Of a stretch of 64,000 nucleotides of DNA, positions 1 to 9,684 are shown piece after piece. The position numbers and the translations under genes are program-made. Source of the stretch: Vibrio sonorensis (GTDB lineage: Bacteria; Pseudomonadota; Gammaproteobacteria; Enterobacterales; Vibrionaceae); NCBI RefSeq assembly GCF_001854765.1, contig NZ_LJJE01000071.1:39026-103025 (forward strand), in the 5' to 3' direction. How positions within the stretch are numbered: the stretch's first letter is position 1; each line of letters opens with the position of its first letter. The notes beneath the pieces are model-generated. The model did no database searches, was not told the DNA's origin, and worked only from the letters and a program-made list of their open reading frames with translations.

Positions 1-155
1 AGTAAGTCGGCGGCAAAGAAAATTCCGCCGGGTACCACGACAATAAAAACAACCTCTTCGCCTAGGTATTTGTGGGTAATTCTTTCGGCAACTAAGTTGA
101 CGCCCTCTTCAATCTGATCTTGTGTTAAAACGATTTCACCAATCATATCTGTCAT
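1..155 (-). CDS. Phosphoribosyltransferase, N-terminal part (hypoxanthine type)
   Basis: The gene reads leftwards and leaves the window after about 51 codons. The visible N-terminus (MTDMIGEIVLTQDQIEEG, then AERITHKYLGEEVVFIVVV-PGGIFFAADLL) has the layout of hypoxanthine-guanine phosphoribosyltransferases: a short start, a helix, then the strand-loop that enters the PRPP-binding domain. The catalytic PRPP loop lies outside the window, so substrate cannot be judged. A strong ribosome site (TAGGAGGCG) sits 6-7 bases before the ATG. It is divergent from the DUF1826 gene across about 350 bp. Another PRTase class is possible. Confidence 0.6.
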   Translation of the reverse strand, partial: MTDMIGEIVLTQDQIEEGVNLVAERITHKYLGEEVVFIVVVPGGIFFAADL

Positions 156-380
156 GTTCGCCTCCTATTAATTGTCTTTATAGTAAGTACCCCTGTAACA
201 AATAAAAGAGTAAGAAATGACCAGAGCTGTTCCTCTTTTCTTGCGATTTTTCATGACTTCGACAAGCGAGGGAACTGAATAATCTGATCTCATTTATCCC
301 CGTGGTAAAACGACTTTGGTGTGCGCTGTTTGGTGAGAAATCAGTAGACAAGGGTTAAGCAAGCTAGAGTTGGAATAACT

Positions 381-393
381 GTTATGTTATAAC
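381..393. promoter_or_regulatory. Zur (zinc uptake regulator) box
   Basis: GTTATGTTATAAC matches the gammaproteobacterial Zur core GTTATANTATAAC at all but one defined position. It lies about 115 bp upstream of the DUF1826 gene in the divergent 156-509 spacer and could also act on the phosphoribosyltransferase gene. The rest of the spacer holds no gene I can support. Confidence 0.6.
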
Positions 394-509
394 GTTGCGT
401 AATTTTTTGGGTTGATAATATGTAATCGAATGATTGCAGAACAAGCTGCTACGAGTTTTTAAGATGCTAGCGAATCGCTCCCACCGTACTTTATTGGAGA
501 AGAATAAAT

Positions 510-1187
510 ATGAATGCAATTACAGAGGTAAGTGAGAGCCTTAGTGCAGAGAGTTCTCTGCTTCCGATGGATCATTCCCAACCAGAGTCGTTGACCGATA
601 TTTATCATCCAAATTGCAATATCGCCTTGTGGCAAAGGCCACTGATGGCAGAGCTTGAAATCTCTGCGAAGTATATTGCTAATGAATTTCCTTCTCTTCA
701 ATTGTCTGAAGCCGTTACGCCCTCGGATGCGGAGTCGGTTCTTAACGACAAATTTGGTCAAGACGAAAAAGCAAAACCCGTTAGTCGTGATATTGCGGTA
801 TTAGTGGACATGTTTTGCTGTTTGTTTGACGCCAAGCGAGCGGGGTTACGTCTTACTGTTTTGGAGAAAGCGATGTGCCCGAAGTTTCACGTGGATCGAG
901 TGCCGGTGCGTCTGGTCACAACGTATTGTGGAGCGGCGACGGAGTGGCTGGCTAATGCTGGCTTAGACCGCAGCAAACTTGGCGCGGGAGGCATAGGAAA
1001 ATCAGATGAAGAGTCAGGCTTAATGCAAAGTGTTGATGACATTCACAAGCTTTCTGTAGGTGATGTCGCCTTATTAAAGGGAGAGCTCTGGGAAGGCAAT
1101 GAGGGGACGGGGCTTGTTCACCGTTCGCCAAATCCAAAAGACTCACCTGCTCGTTTACTTTTAACTCTTGATTTGATTGACAATTGA
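510..1187 (+). CDS. DUF1826 family protein
   Basis: A 225-residue soluble protein with the features I associate with DUF1826: an early D-I-Y-x-P-x-x-N-I-A-x-W-Q-R block (residues about 29-43), a central GAATEWL segment, and a C-terminal LVHRSPN...RLLLTLD block. No signal peptide or membrane segment is seen. The molecular function is unknown. DUF1826 genes commonly sit in zinc-starvation clusters, for example beside COG0523 GTPases in Pseudomonas, and the Zur box upstream fits that. I infer a role under zinc limitation. The ATG follows a GGAGAAG ribosome site at the usual distance. Confidence 0.8.
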   Translation: MNAITEVSESLSAESSLLPMDHSQPESLTDIYHPNCNIALWQRPLMAELEISAKYIANEFPSLQLSEAVTPSDAESVLNDKFGQDEKAKPVSRDIAVLVDMFCCLFDAKRAGLRLTVLEKAMCPKFHVDRVPVRLVTTYCGAATEWLANAGLDRSKLGAGGIGKSDEESGLMQSVDDIHKLSVGDVALLKGELWEGNEGTGLVHRSPNPKDSPARLLLTLDLIDN

Positions 1188-1373
1188 TGGCGATTTGACG
1201 GCTGAAAAACTCGGGTTTACCAAAAAGGCTTCCGATATCTATTGGAAGTCTTGTTTTTTATATCAGTATCAATTAATTACTAGACAGAATGTGGTTTAAT
1301 TTTTCTTTTTTCATCTAACATTGCTTACTTCTTTCCAAGTGGACTTTTGATGATCTGTTCTAAAGGTGAAACC

Positions 1374-2083
1374 ATGAACTCTGGATACAACACTCAGATT
1401 TCCAAACATTATGCGGCGTATCGACCACCTATTCATCAGAGGTTGTTAGGACAAATTTTGTCTGGTCGGCCTAACTTCAAGCTAGGTGTGGATATTGGCT
1501 GCGGTACTGGGGTATCTTCCTATGCATTGGAAGCTCATTGCATGCGAGTTGTGGGTCTTGAACCCAGTGATGATATGTTAGCTCAGACTAGGGAAACGGC
1601 AAAAACTCAGTTTGTGCAAGGGGCGGGTGAAAATTTGCCATTTGAAGATAACACTGTTGATATTGTCACTTTTGCTGGCTCTCTTTTTTACGCCAAGTCT
1701 TTATCTTTGGTTACTGAAATCGTAAGAACCTGTCATCAGCAAACTCTGATAGTGGTTTACGATTTTGAAGTTCAGCTTGCTGAGTGGATGAAGTTGTTGG
1801 GCATTGAGATGGCGTCGAGCTCTTCAAACTACGACCACGCGTGTAATTTTTCAGGATACCCTCAGTTTTTGGAAAGAGAGTGCCATGAGGGTTCGATACA
1901 TTTGTCGGTGACCCCTAAACAGATGGCCCACGTTTTGTTCTCTTCACAAAGGCGTTATCAAGCCTACAGAATAAATATGGCAATGAGGCCTTTGATAAGG
2001 TTTTAGCGCTTCTTAAAACTAAGGGAGAAGGCTTAACCATGTCGGTAAAATCTTATTATTCGACTTATGTGTTGGCACCATAA
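1374..2083 (+). pseudogene. Class I SAM-dependent methyltransferase, frameshifted near 1970
   Basis: The first frame (from the ATG at 1374, preceded by AAAGGTGAAA) contains a clear SAM-binding motif I (VDIGCGTG), the acidic end of strand 2 (GLEPSDDML) and a motif IV region (DIVTFAGSLFY). It stops early at 2006. From about 1970 the next frame continues with N-K-Y-G-N-E-A-F-D-K-V and ends in S-Y-Y-S-T-Y-V-L-A-P at 2083, which is the usual C-terminus for this type of protein. One extra base, for example a third A in the AGAATAAA context, restores a 236-residue protein. The methyl acceptor is unknown. An upstream ATG at 1347 is possible but has no good ribosome site. Confidence 0.75.
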
Positions 2084-2232
2084 CCATTACTGCTAAGGGC
2101 AGGAATATAACCGTATAGATTGAATCGGTTAGGTAAGCAACAAAATTGTATACTTGGTTTAAGGATTTACTCGCCATCGGTCGATGGAGTGTTTACCATA
2201 GGCAAAAATTTTGATTTAAGAAGCGATGCGTT

Positions 2233-2571
2233 ATGTCCCTTGCACCTTGCCCCCAATGCCAGTCTGAATATGTTTACCAAGATCAAAATTTGTTGATCTG
2301 CCCGGAGTGCTCCTTTGAATGGGACCCGGTTGAAGCGAAGCAACAAGCTGAAGCAGCGGCTATTAAAGACGTAAACGGCACTCCACTGTCGGAAGGCGAT
2401 AAAGTTACCTTGGTCAAAGACTTAAAAGTCAAAGGAAGTTCTCAGGTTTTAAAAATTGGAACCAAAGCTCTAATTAGACGCATTGTTGAGGGCAAAGACC
2501 ATCAGCTAGACTGCAAGCTTGATGGTGCCGGTGAAATGATGGTTACTGCTAAGTTTGTCAAAAAAGCGTAG
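2233..2571 (+). CDS. yjdM: PhnA/YjdM family zinc-ribbon protein
   Basis: A 112-residue protein with an N-terminal zinc ribbon made by two CPxC pairs (CPQC near residue 7, CPEC near residue 23), followed by the PhnA domain: D-V-N-G-T-P-L-S-E-G-D-K-V near residue 47, then a small SH3-like barrel with the K-V-K-G-S-S motif. The old name phnA implied phosphonoacetate hydrolase, but this family is not known to have that activity and its role is unclear. Length and motif spacing are as in E. coli YjdM. It is a single gene closed by a terminator 22 bp downstream. Confidence 0.9.
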   Translation: MSLAPCPQCQSEYVYQDQNLLICPECSFEWDPVEAKQQAEAAAIKDVNGTPLSEGDKVTLVKDLKVKGSSQVLKIGTKALIRRIVEGKDHQLDCKLDGAGEMMVTAKFVKKA

Positions 2572-2592
2572 TCATCAAATGAAGTATTGAGC

Positions 2593-2618
2593 AAAACCGC
2601 CCCAGTGGCGGTTTTTTT
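2593..2618 (+). terminator. Intrinsic terminator of yjdM
   Basis: AAAACCGCC and GGCGGTTTT form a 9-bp stem with the loop CCAGT, running into seven Ts. It starts 22 bases after the yjdM stop. Confidence 0.9.
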
Positions 2619-2737
2619 GTATTGTTTATTAACAAAATTACACACAATTTAGTTTTAAAATTCAGGCGAATAGCGAGTAACTTCGTTATAGTGTTTGCTC
2701 TGCTCCTCTAGTTTCTTGAATCTTTTAAGGAGTAAAA

Positions 2738-3115
2738 ATGAACAATAAGCAAGTATGGATCGAATCGGGTGCTATCCATTCAAAAAAGAGCCCAACGCCT
2801 TTAAGCTTAAGCAAAATTGAAGGCATTTACGTCAAGGAGTATGACCAGAAGAGTAAACTCAAGCGCGCTAGCCTGATCGCTCTCGCTTTTAGCTTTGTGT
2901 TTGCGTTGGTTCACCCGCTTGTCGGACTGGCGGTATTTGTTACCTTAATGGGGTTGAGTTTTTTCTTTACCAAAAGGTATGAACTGAGAGTGTCGGTCTT
3001 TAACAACCAAGAGGTTGGCAGTGTGGAGTCTGGTCTCTGCTCTTCTAATGACCGAACGGAGTTCGACGTTATCATTAAAAAGTTCGATCAGTACAAAAAC
3101 GATATGGCAATGTAG
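2738..3115 (+). CDS. Small two-helix membrane protein, DUF6232-like
   Basis: A 125-residue protein with a cytoplasmic-looking N-terminal part (V-W-I-E-S-G-A-I-H), two adjacent hydrophobic segments at about residues 46-80, and a basic C-terminal region. The pattern of a short beta-rich start, SLSKIEGIYVKEY, then paired transmembrane helices resembles the DUF6232 family, but I could not test this. The ribosome site TTAAGGAG lies 5-6 bases before the ATG. It has its own promoter region of about 120 bp after the yjdM terminator. No function can be given. Confidence 0.7.
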   Translation: MNNKQVWIESGAIHSKKSPTPLSLSKIEGIYVKEYDQKSKLKRASLIALAFSFVFALVHPLVGLAVFVTLMGLSFFFTKRYELRVSVFNNQEVGSVESGLCSSNDRTEFDVIIKKFDQYKNDMAM

Positions 3116-3139
3116 TTTATGAACCTGTAAAAAAGAAAA

Positions 3140-3174
3140 CCCCGAACCAATAGGTATCGGGGATGCGTTTTTTT
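3140..3174. terminator. Bidirectional terminator between convergent genes
   Basis: CCCCGA-ACC / GGT-A-TCGGGG forms a hairpin with one bulged A, followed on the plus strand by GCGTTTTTTT and flanked on the left by an A-rich run. It separates the small membrane protein gene from the DUF3334 gene. Confidence 0.8.
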
Positions 3175-3183
3175 GTGGTGAGA

Positions 3184-3876
3184 TTAAATGCCTAGTTCAT
3201 CCAAGAGATCGTCAGCAGCACCGCCAGTAGATTGCTGGGGTTGGCTACTTTGCATTCCTTGTTGCGCTTGCTCTAGGATGTCATCTGGATTTTCATCTTC
3301 GTGAATTTCAAACTCCTCAAGCTGAATAAATTCTGTTTTATCCATTGCAAGCTCAAGATAGAATATGTTGTTGTTATCTGTTGAAAACGTCACTCGACGA
3401 GCTTGAGGGCGATCCAGATTGGTATCGACTGACAGGTTTACTTGCTTGTTAAGCGATAACATCTTAGGTTGGTTTTGAGTAATGTTGGTTTGCAGTTCTT
3501 TGCGGACCTTATTGGTAAAGTCACCCACCAACTGGTTCATTAGCTCACCTAAAACGTCTCCAACTTCATCGGAAGTGTGCAATACCGCGAGCTCTTCTTC
3601 TGGCATTCCCATATTGCGCATATAATTGGTATAGACTTCTAGCGCTGCTTTTGAAGTGAAGTTGATCACTACCAGTCCGGAAAAGCCTCCATCAAATAAT
3701 ACAAAGCAACCAAAGTCTGGCTTTAAACTGGTTTTGGTGATTTTTTGCACCATAGCCGAATAGGAGATGTTCGAGTTGGTTGCAGATGACAACACGGTCG
3801 AAACGGACTGACATAGCTTCAGTAGAATGTCTTCGGTGGTGACGGTTTTGTTTTTCTTCATTGTTAATTCACTCAT
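3184..3876 (-). CDS. DUF3334 family protein (CheX/CheC-like)
   Basis: A 230-residue cytoplasmic protein. Residues about 15-190 match my memory of DUF3334, a Vibrio-type family built on a CheX/CheC-like fold. The signature is the D-E-V-G-D-V-L-G-E-L-M-N-Q-L-V-G helix (about residues 103-118), which resembles the conserved E...N helix of CheX/CheC phosphatases that act on phospho-CheY. The tail after residue 190 is acidic and Gln/Ser-rich, so probably disordered, and ends DDLLDELGI. Phosphatase activity is inference from fold only; no chemotaxis gene is adjacent. It is divergent from ydiJ. Confidence 0.8.
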   Translation of the reverse strand: MSELTMKKNKTVTTEDILLKLCQSVSTVLSSATNSNISYSAMVQKITKTSLKPDFGCFVLFDGGFSGLVVINFTSKAALEVYTNYMRNMGMPEEELAVLHTSDEVGDVLGELMNQLVGDFTNKVRKELQTNITQNQPKMLSLNKQVNLSVDTNLDRPQARRVTFSTDNNNIFYLELAMDKTEFIQLEEFEIHEDENPDDILEQAQQGMQSSQPQQSTGGAADDLLDELGI

Positions 3877-4057
3877 AAAAGCACTTAAGGTATTTTTAGA
3901 TAATACGCATTAAGTGTGGATAAGAAATGCAGTTTGTTCCATTCTGGCATTGAGAATCTGTTTTGATCACTCTTTTAAATGTTGTAAAGTGACGAAACTC
4001 AAAAGTTTTATAATAACCCACGGCTGAAGGAATCAGCGAAGTAGGGGCAGGAAGCAA

Positions 4058-7000
4058 ATGTTACCAAGATTATCTTCTCAATCTGATGTCGACCCAATTG
4101 TTCTAAAGTTTGTTGCTGATTTGCAACACTCAGGATTTGAAGGTGACATCGAAACACAATACTCAAGTCGCCTTGCCGTTGCGACCGACAACAGTGTATA
4201 TCAGCAATTACCCCAAGCAGTGCTTTTACCAAAAACGACAGAGGATGTTGTTTTAATCGGTCAACTAAGTGCTAAGCCCGTGTATGAAAGTGTCACTTTT
4301 TCACCCCGCGGCGGCGGCACGGGAACCAATGGTCAGGCTTTGACTAAAGGTGTGGTTGTGGATTTGTCTCGCCATATGAACAAGGTGCTGGAGATCAACG
4401 AAAAAGAGGGCTGGGTCCGAGTTCAAACGGGTGTGGTTAAAGATCAGCTCAATGACGCGGTTCGCCCGTATGGCTTTTTCTTTTCCCCCGACCTTTCGAC
4501 GAGTAACCGAGCGACCTTAGGTGGCATGATTAACACCGACGCTTCTGGTCAAGGTTCGTTGAAGTACGGCAAGACTTCTGATCATGTTCTATCTTTACAA
4601 GCGGTTTTCGCTGATGGTTCGTTGATCGAATCTGATATGTCGAGAGGTGAACCTCAAGACGGCAGTTACGCCTATCAAGCCTTGAAAGTGACGGAAGCGG
4701 TTTGTAGGGATAAACGAGAGCAAATTGAAGCGAAATTCCCCCCACTTAACCGCTTTTTAACCGGCTATGATCTAAAAAATGCGCTCAGCGATTCGGGTGA
4801 GTTCGATCTGACCAGAGTGTTGTGTGGTGCTGAGGGGTCATTAGCATTTATTACTGAAGCTAAGCTGAACTTAACGCCGATCCCTAAGGCGCGGACTTTG
4901 GTTAATGTAAAATACAACAGCTTTGACTCAGCGCTGCGTAATGCTCCTTTTATGGTAGAGGCCAATGCGCTCTCTGTAGAAACCATTGATTCCAAGGTAC
5001 TGAACTTGGCCAAACAAGATATTGTGTGGCACACGGTGAGTGATTTGCTAACCGATGTACCGGGTAAAGAAATGCTCGGCATCAATATGGTTGAGTACGC
5101 TGGACAGAACGAGATCGAAGTTGCTGACCAAGTGGACGCTTTGTGCAAACAGCTGGATAAGATGATTGCCAATGAAGAGGGTGGCTTATCGGTTATCAAG
5201 TCTGCTCAGATCTTGCCAGCATTGGTCGAATCTACAATATGCGCAAAAAAGCCGTTGGCTTGTTAGGCGCGGCAAAAGGAAGAGCGAAACCGGTCGCTTT
5301 TGCAGAAGACACCTGCGTTCCTCCAGAAAATCTGGCGGACTTTATTGCTGAGTTTCGCACCCTGCTCGATGGTAAAGCATTAAATTACGGGATGTTTGGT
5401 CACGTAGATGCTGGCGTTTTACACGTTCGTCCCGCGCTTGACCTTTGTGATCCCAAACAAGAAGCGTTGATGCACCAAGTCTCCGACGAAGTGGTTAAGC
5501 TGGTGGCCAAATATGGTGGCCTGATGTGGGGAGAGCACGGTAAGGGCTTCCGTTCTGAATATGGACCAGAATTTTTTGGTGACGAGCTGTTTAATGAGTT
5601 AAGGCGAGTTAAAGCGGCATTCGACCCTCTGAACAAGATGAATCCGGGTAAGATCTGTACTCCTTTGGACAGTCAAGCTGAGCTTGTGAAGGTCAGTGAT
5701 ACTAAACGCGGTTTTTACGATCGCCAAATTGACGTAAAGGTTAGAGATAGCTTTAAGCAGGCGATGGAGTGTAACGGTAACGGGTTATGCTTTAATTACG
5801 ATACCAGCTCGCCAATGTGTCCTTCCATGAAAGTGACGGCGGATAGAAGACTCTCTCCAAAGGGTAGAGCGGGTTTAGTTCGCGAGTGGTTGCGACAGCT
5901 TACAGAGCAGGGTATCGATATATTAGATTTGGAATCAAATACCTATCAGCAGGGTGCTACGGTTCAAACCTTGTTAAACCGAGTGCGAAACTCGATTAAC
6001 AAAAGCAAAGAATACGATTTTTCTCATGAAGTTTACGAAGCGATGAACGGCTGTTTGGCCTGTAAAGCTTGTGCTAGTCAGTGTCCTATTAAGGTCGATG
6101 TGCCAAGTTTTAGAGCGCGTTTTCTCAACTTGTATTACTCGCGTTATCAGCGTCCAGTTAAAGATTATTTGGTTGCCAACATCGAGGTGATGCTGCCGCT
6201 AATGGCTACGGCGCCAAAAGTGGTCAATGCGGCCCTTAATCAGGACTGGATTCAAAAGTTAACCGCGTCGACGGTAGGGTATGTAGACGCTCCTTTGATG
6301 TCTGTACCTAGCTTAAATCGCGTTTATCACATCTTCCGATGTTTAATATGCAAAAGTTGGCTCTTCTTTCTGAAGAGGAGAAAAAGCGTCATGTACTTAT
6401 TGTGCAAGATCCTTTCACGAGCTACTACGATGCTCAAGTCGTCGAAGACTTTGCGGAACTTGCGCACAAACTTGGACTGCAACCTATACTGTTGCCATTT
6501 AAGCCAAACGGCAAGGCTCAACATATTAAGGGCTTCTTAAAACGCTTTGCTAGAAATGCCAGTAATACGGCTATGTTCCTTGAGCAAGTGTCTGATTTGG
6601 GGATATCTATGGTCGGTGTCGACCCTGCACTAGTGCTTTGCTATCGAGATGAGTACACCGAGATCCTTGGTGACAAGCGAGGTGACTTTGAAGTTCTTAC
6701 AGCTCATGAATGGCTAACCCCCCGATTAGAGCAGTTTGCAAAAGCAGAAAGCAAAGAGGAGCAAAGCTGGTACCTTTTAGCTCACTGTACCGAAAAAACC
6801 AAACTGCCGAATGCCGAAAAGGAGTGGGGAGCGATATTCGAACATTTTGGCGCTAGACTTGAAACAGTGCCAGTGGGTTGCTGTGGTATGGCTGGTACGT
6901 TTGGTCACGAAGTCGATAAGCTTCAAATGTCGAAAGACATCTACGCGTTAAGCTGGAAGCCAAATCTCGACAACCTGCCTCATGAGCGCTGCTTAATCAC

Positions 7001-7085
7001 TGGTTACTCTTGCCGAAGTCAAGTTAAGCGTTTTGAAGGAAGCAAGATTAAGCACCCAGTTCAAGCACTGGCTCAGATCCTTTAA
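4058..7085 (+). pseudogene. ydiJ: FAD-linked oxidoreductase YdiJ (D-2-hydroxyglutarate dehydrogenase type), two frameshifts
   Basis: Three consecutive frames together give a 1009-residue protein colinear with E. coli YdiJ (1018 residues). In order: an FAD-binding PCMH domain (FTPRGGGTGTNGQAL-like block at about residues 84-98 and LGGMINTDASGQGSLKYGKTSDH at 153-175), the FAD-oxidase C domain (MFGHVDAGVLHVRPA), an Fe-S helix region with C-L-A-C-K-A-C-A-S-Q-C-P, and a C-terminal cysteine-rich CCG segment (GCCGMAGTFGHE). YdiJ-type enzymes oxidise D-2-hydroxy acids, with D-2-hydroxyglutarate reported for E. coli. Frame breaks lie at 5184-5187 (one C short; the downstream frame gives L-I-G-Y-Q-V-C-S-D-L-A-S-I) and at 6319-6323. 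Both are one-base losses, so the gene may be intact in reality. Confidence 0.9.
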
Positions 7086-7122
7086 GCTATTTGCTTAAAG
7101 CGAATAAGTTGGAGATAAAACG

Positions 7123-7584
7123 ATGAAAGCACTAGAGCTAAAAATTCCGCCAGTCGTCGTTTTTATTGTTTGTGTGGTACTTATTCATCAAATAAGCGAT
7201 GAATGGTTAGGTATGCACGTTTCTCTACCTTTTGCTGGCGCGGTTTTTTTTGCCTGCTTTGTGATTTCTGGTTTTGTTGGGTTGGCGGGTGTTTACGAGT
7301 TTAGAAAGCAGCAAACGACGGTTAATCCAATAAAAGTCGAAACTGCGGCCAAAGTGGTGGACAGTGGAATCTTTGCTAGGACCAGAAATCCTATGTACTT
7401 GGGCCTGGCACTTCTTTTATTGGGTTTTGCCTATTGGCAACAGAACATCATCGCCTTAACGGTTCCGATCCTTTTTGTCTTCTACATGAATCGCTTTCAA
7501 ATCGAGCCAGAAGAAAGAGCATTGACCCAACTTTTTGGCGATGACTATTTAGACTATCAAAACCGAGTGAGGCGCTGGATTTAA
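7123..7584 (+). CDS. Isoprenylcysteine carboxyl methyltransferase (ICMT)-family membrane protein
   Basis: A 153-residue protein with about four membrane helices and the C-terminal signature of the ICMT/PEMT-type membrane methyltransferases: R-T-R-N-P-M-Y-L-G near residues 86-94, then an E-P-E-E-R-x-L-x-x-x-F-G-D-x-Y-x-x-Y block (126-145) that builds the SAM site. Bacterial members are mostly of unknown substrate. A TTGGAG ribosome site precedes the ATG. It lies 37 bp after ydiJ and may be cotranscribed with it; a strong terminator follows. Confidence 0.85.
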   Translation: MKALELKIPPVVVFIVCVVLIHQISDEWLGMHVSLPFAGAVFFACFVISGFVGLAGVYEFRKQQTTVNPIKVETAAKVVDSGIFARTRNPMYLGLALLLLGFAYWQQNIIALTVPILFVFYMNRFQIEPEERALTQLFGDDYLDYQNRVRRWI

Positions 7585-7605
7585 CCAGTTTGTTATCTCT
7601 CAAAG

Positions 7606-7642
7606 AAACCACCTAGCCCTTACCGGTATTAGGTGGTTTTTT
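7606..7642 (+). terminator. Intrinsic terminator after the ICMT-family gene
   Basis: AAACCACCTA pairs with TAGGTGGTTT around a 14-base loop that holds a small ACCGGT palindrome; six Ts follow. Confidence 0.85.
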
Positions 7643-7649
7643 GTTGGAT

Positions 7650-7696
7650 ACTATTGAGTGATTTATTATGTAATCGGTTGCTTACCGACTGTTAAC
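7650..7696 (+). repeat. Upstream element of protease genes, copy 1
   Basis: This 47-bp stretch is 38/47 identical by my hand count to 9568-9614, with no gaps. Conserved blocks are ACTATTGAGTGA, TTATGTAA and TGCTTACCG. Both copies lie about 70 bp upstream of a serine protease start, so they probably carry shared promoter or operator sequence retained after gene duplication. Confidence 0.75.
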
Positions 7697-7764
7697 AAAT
7701 TAGAGCTTTAGAAGCTCGTAACTAACTGTTAAGGTTAGGTTTTTGTTTAAAGTTGGTGTTGTAT

Positions 7765-9471
7765 ATGAATCAAAAATTTAGTAGGCCAATATGGCTGTTA
7801 ATGGCGGCTGGGGCACTGGTTCCTTTTCAATCACATACGTCGGAAATTTCAGGAAAAATAATCGACGGAACGGAAGCGGTACAAACCGATTGGGAGTTTA
7901 TCGCAGCGATAGTTGATAAAGGCCAGTCTGCCGAACTTGGGCAATTTTGCGGAGGCAGCATATTAGATAGTAGGAGGATCTTAACAGCAGCCCATTGTGT
8001 TTATAGCAATGCGGCCGAGGATCTAGAGGTGATTGTTGGCATTAACGATTTGACAATAGAATCGGCATCAAGCGAGAGGATTGGTGTCTCCAATATTATG
8101 ATTCACAAAGGATTCAAAGAGAGTAACCTTGTTAATGATATTGCTGTTTTGGAGTTAAATGCAGACATTCAGTTCATTTCTTCCAGACCCGTATTGTTAC
8201 CGATGTCGAATCGAAGTAGAGCCGATACTCCAGATGGTACATTGCTTGAAGTCGCAGGTTGGGGTAGTCGCGGGGAAAACACACCGCGAACGACCAAATT
8301 GATGGAAGTGCAATTGCCACTAGCGACCCAAGCATCTTGTGCAGCTAAGTACAATAGCAACATCAACTATAGATTTAGTGCCACTGAAAACATTAATAGC
8401 GATCAGTTTTGTGCTGGTGATGGAGTGAGTAACAAAGATTCTTGTAATGGAGATAGTGGTGGACCATTGATTAGGTCTGATACTGGCGAACAGTTGGGGA
8501 TTGTGAGTTATGGCGAAAACCCCTGCGGTAAGCTGGGAGTGTACAGCAACGTTAGTTATTTTCTTTCTTGGGTAAAGCTACATCAGTCGCTATCTTATAA
8601 TGGTTACAAAAGCTATACCATGTCTACAGGACCAGTAACTCGACATTCTATTCCCATCAGAAATACGGGCACAGAACCGTTTGCGATAGACAAAGTGACA
8701 ACTGAATATAGTTTATTGCCATCATCAAACTGCGAGGGAAAGGTCTTAATCTCAGGGCAAAGTTGTCAATTGGATATTGAGTTTGTACGTCAAATTGGGA
8801 TAGTAGGCTTTTTTAAAGCAACGTTAGAAGTCTCTCAAAACGGAAATACAGAAGAAGTTGTTGTATCCAGGCGTCAACGTCCGGTTCAAGCGGCAACGAA
8901 TGTATTAGATCTTGCTGTCACCTCAATGCTATATCCATTCGAATTGACCGTCTATCAAAACGGCAATCCGTGGCAGCCAGTCAATAGCTCCTTGGAGTCT
9001 TCAAGCCTAGCTGGTGGAACAGAACTTATATTGGACAATCTGCCTAAAGGGTACATAGGTTTCGATTTAGATATAGAATTGGAAGCCGGTGACAGTTTTT
9101 CAATCGAGTTAAACAACAAAGATTACCCATATTCTAAGAGTGTTATGCGCACCAGTGTAAAAAATGCCCGACAAGCCATCGCGCTTGATAAAGACTTTAA
9201 TACACTTGTCTTTTCATTTAACAAGGCAAGGAGTGACTCTGGAAAAGTTACGATGAATAACTTAAGAGTGATCGACCAGGCAGAGTACGAATCAATAACG
9301 AAAGAGCAAACAGAAACAAGTGAAGCCCCTTCACTTGGAGAACCAGTAACAGATACAACTCCAACGGAGACGCCAAAAGCCATCTCTGGTGACTCTGGAG
9401 GAGGCGGCACATTATGTTTTGGTAGCCTACTACTGATAATAGTGACAAGAATGCGAAAGTTAATTAGATAA
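7765..9471 (+). CDS. Secreted trypsin-like serine protease with GlyGly-CTERM tail
   Basis: A 568-residue S1A protease. It has a signal peptide (residues about 1-25), a short propeptide ending at K31 before I-I-D-G (activation site), and the catalytic triad H77 (TAAHC), D125 (NDIAVLEL) and S231 (GDSGGP). D225, equivalent to chymotrypsin residue 189, predicts cleavage after Lys/Arg. A beta-rich C-terminal region follows, then the GlyGly-CTERM signal: SGDSGGGG, one membrane helix, and R/K residues. Vibrio VesA/B/C proteases of this plan leave by type II secretion and are processed by rhombosortase, neither of which is in this window. I chose the ATG at 7765 over upstream TTG/GTG codons. It heads a three-protease cluster. 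Confidence 0.9.
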   Translation: MNQKFSRPIWLLMAAGALVPFQSHTSEISGKIIDGTEAVQTDWEFIAAIVDKGQSAELGQFCGGSILDSRRILTAAHCVYSNAAEDLEVIVGINDLTIESASSERIGVSNIMIHKGFKESNLVNDIAVLELNADIQFISSRPVLLPMSNRSRADTPDGTLLEVAGWGSRGENTPRTTKLMEVQLPLATQASCAAKYNSNINYRFSATENINSDQFCAGDGVSNKDSCNGDSGGPLIRSDTGEQLGIVSYGENPCGKLGVYSNVSYFLSWVKLHQSLSYNGYKSYTMSTGPVTRHSIPIRNTGTEPFAIDKVTTEYSLLPSSNCEGKVLISGQSCQLDIEFVRQIGIVGFFKATLEVSQNGNTEEVVVSRRQRPVQAATNVLDLAVTSMLYPFELTVYQNGNPWQPVNSSLESSSLAGGTELILDNLPKGYIGFDLDIELEAGDSFSIELNNKDYPYSKSVMRTSVKNARQAIALDKDFNTLVFSFNKARSDSGKVTMNNLRVIDQAEYESITKEQTETSEAPSLGEPVTDTTPTETPKAISGDSGGGGTLCFGSLLLIIVTRMRKLIR

Positions 9472-9476
9472 TCTAT

Positions 9477-9506
9477 TGACTGGCGTCTTAAACAAGAGGC
9501 CAGTCA
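9477..9506 (+). terminator. Hairpin after first protease gene
   Basis: TGACTGGC and GCCAGTCA form an 8-bp stem around a 14-base loop, 6 bases past the stop. The following sequence is A-rich with no clear T run, so termination is likely but not typical. Confidence 0.5.
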
Positions 9507-9567
9507 TAGTATAAAAAGATGATTGTTTCTGGCTAAATACGGACTTCAACACGAGATTTCATCGCTA

Positions 9568-9614
9568 ACTATTGAGTGAATTGTTATGTAACCAAGTGCT
9601 TACCGTTTGCTAAC
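9568..9614 (+). repeat. Upstream element of protease genes, copy 2
   Basis: Second copy of the 47-bp element at 7650-7696, again about 70 bp upstream of a protease start. The third protease, on the other strand, has no recognisable copy. Confidence 0.75.
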
Positions 9615-9684
9615 CAAAGTGATATACAATCGCTGTTTTTAGTCTGTTACCTTACATTTTTGTGGTTCAAAATGTGATGTAAAA

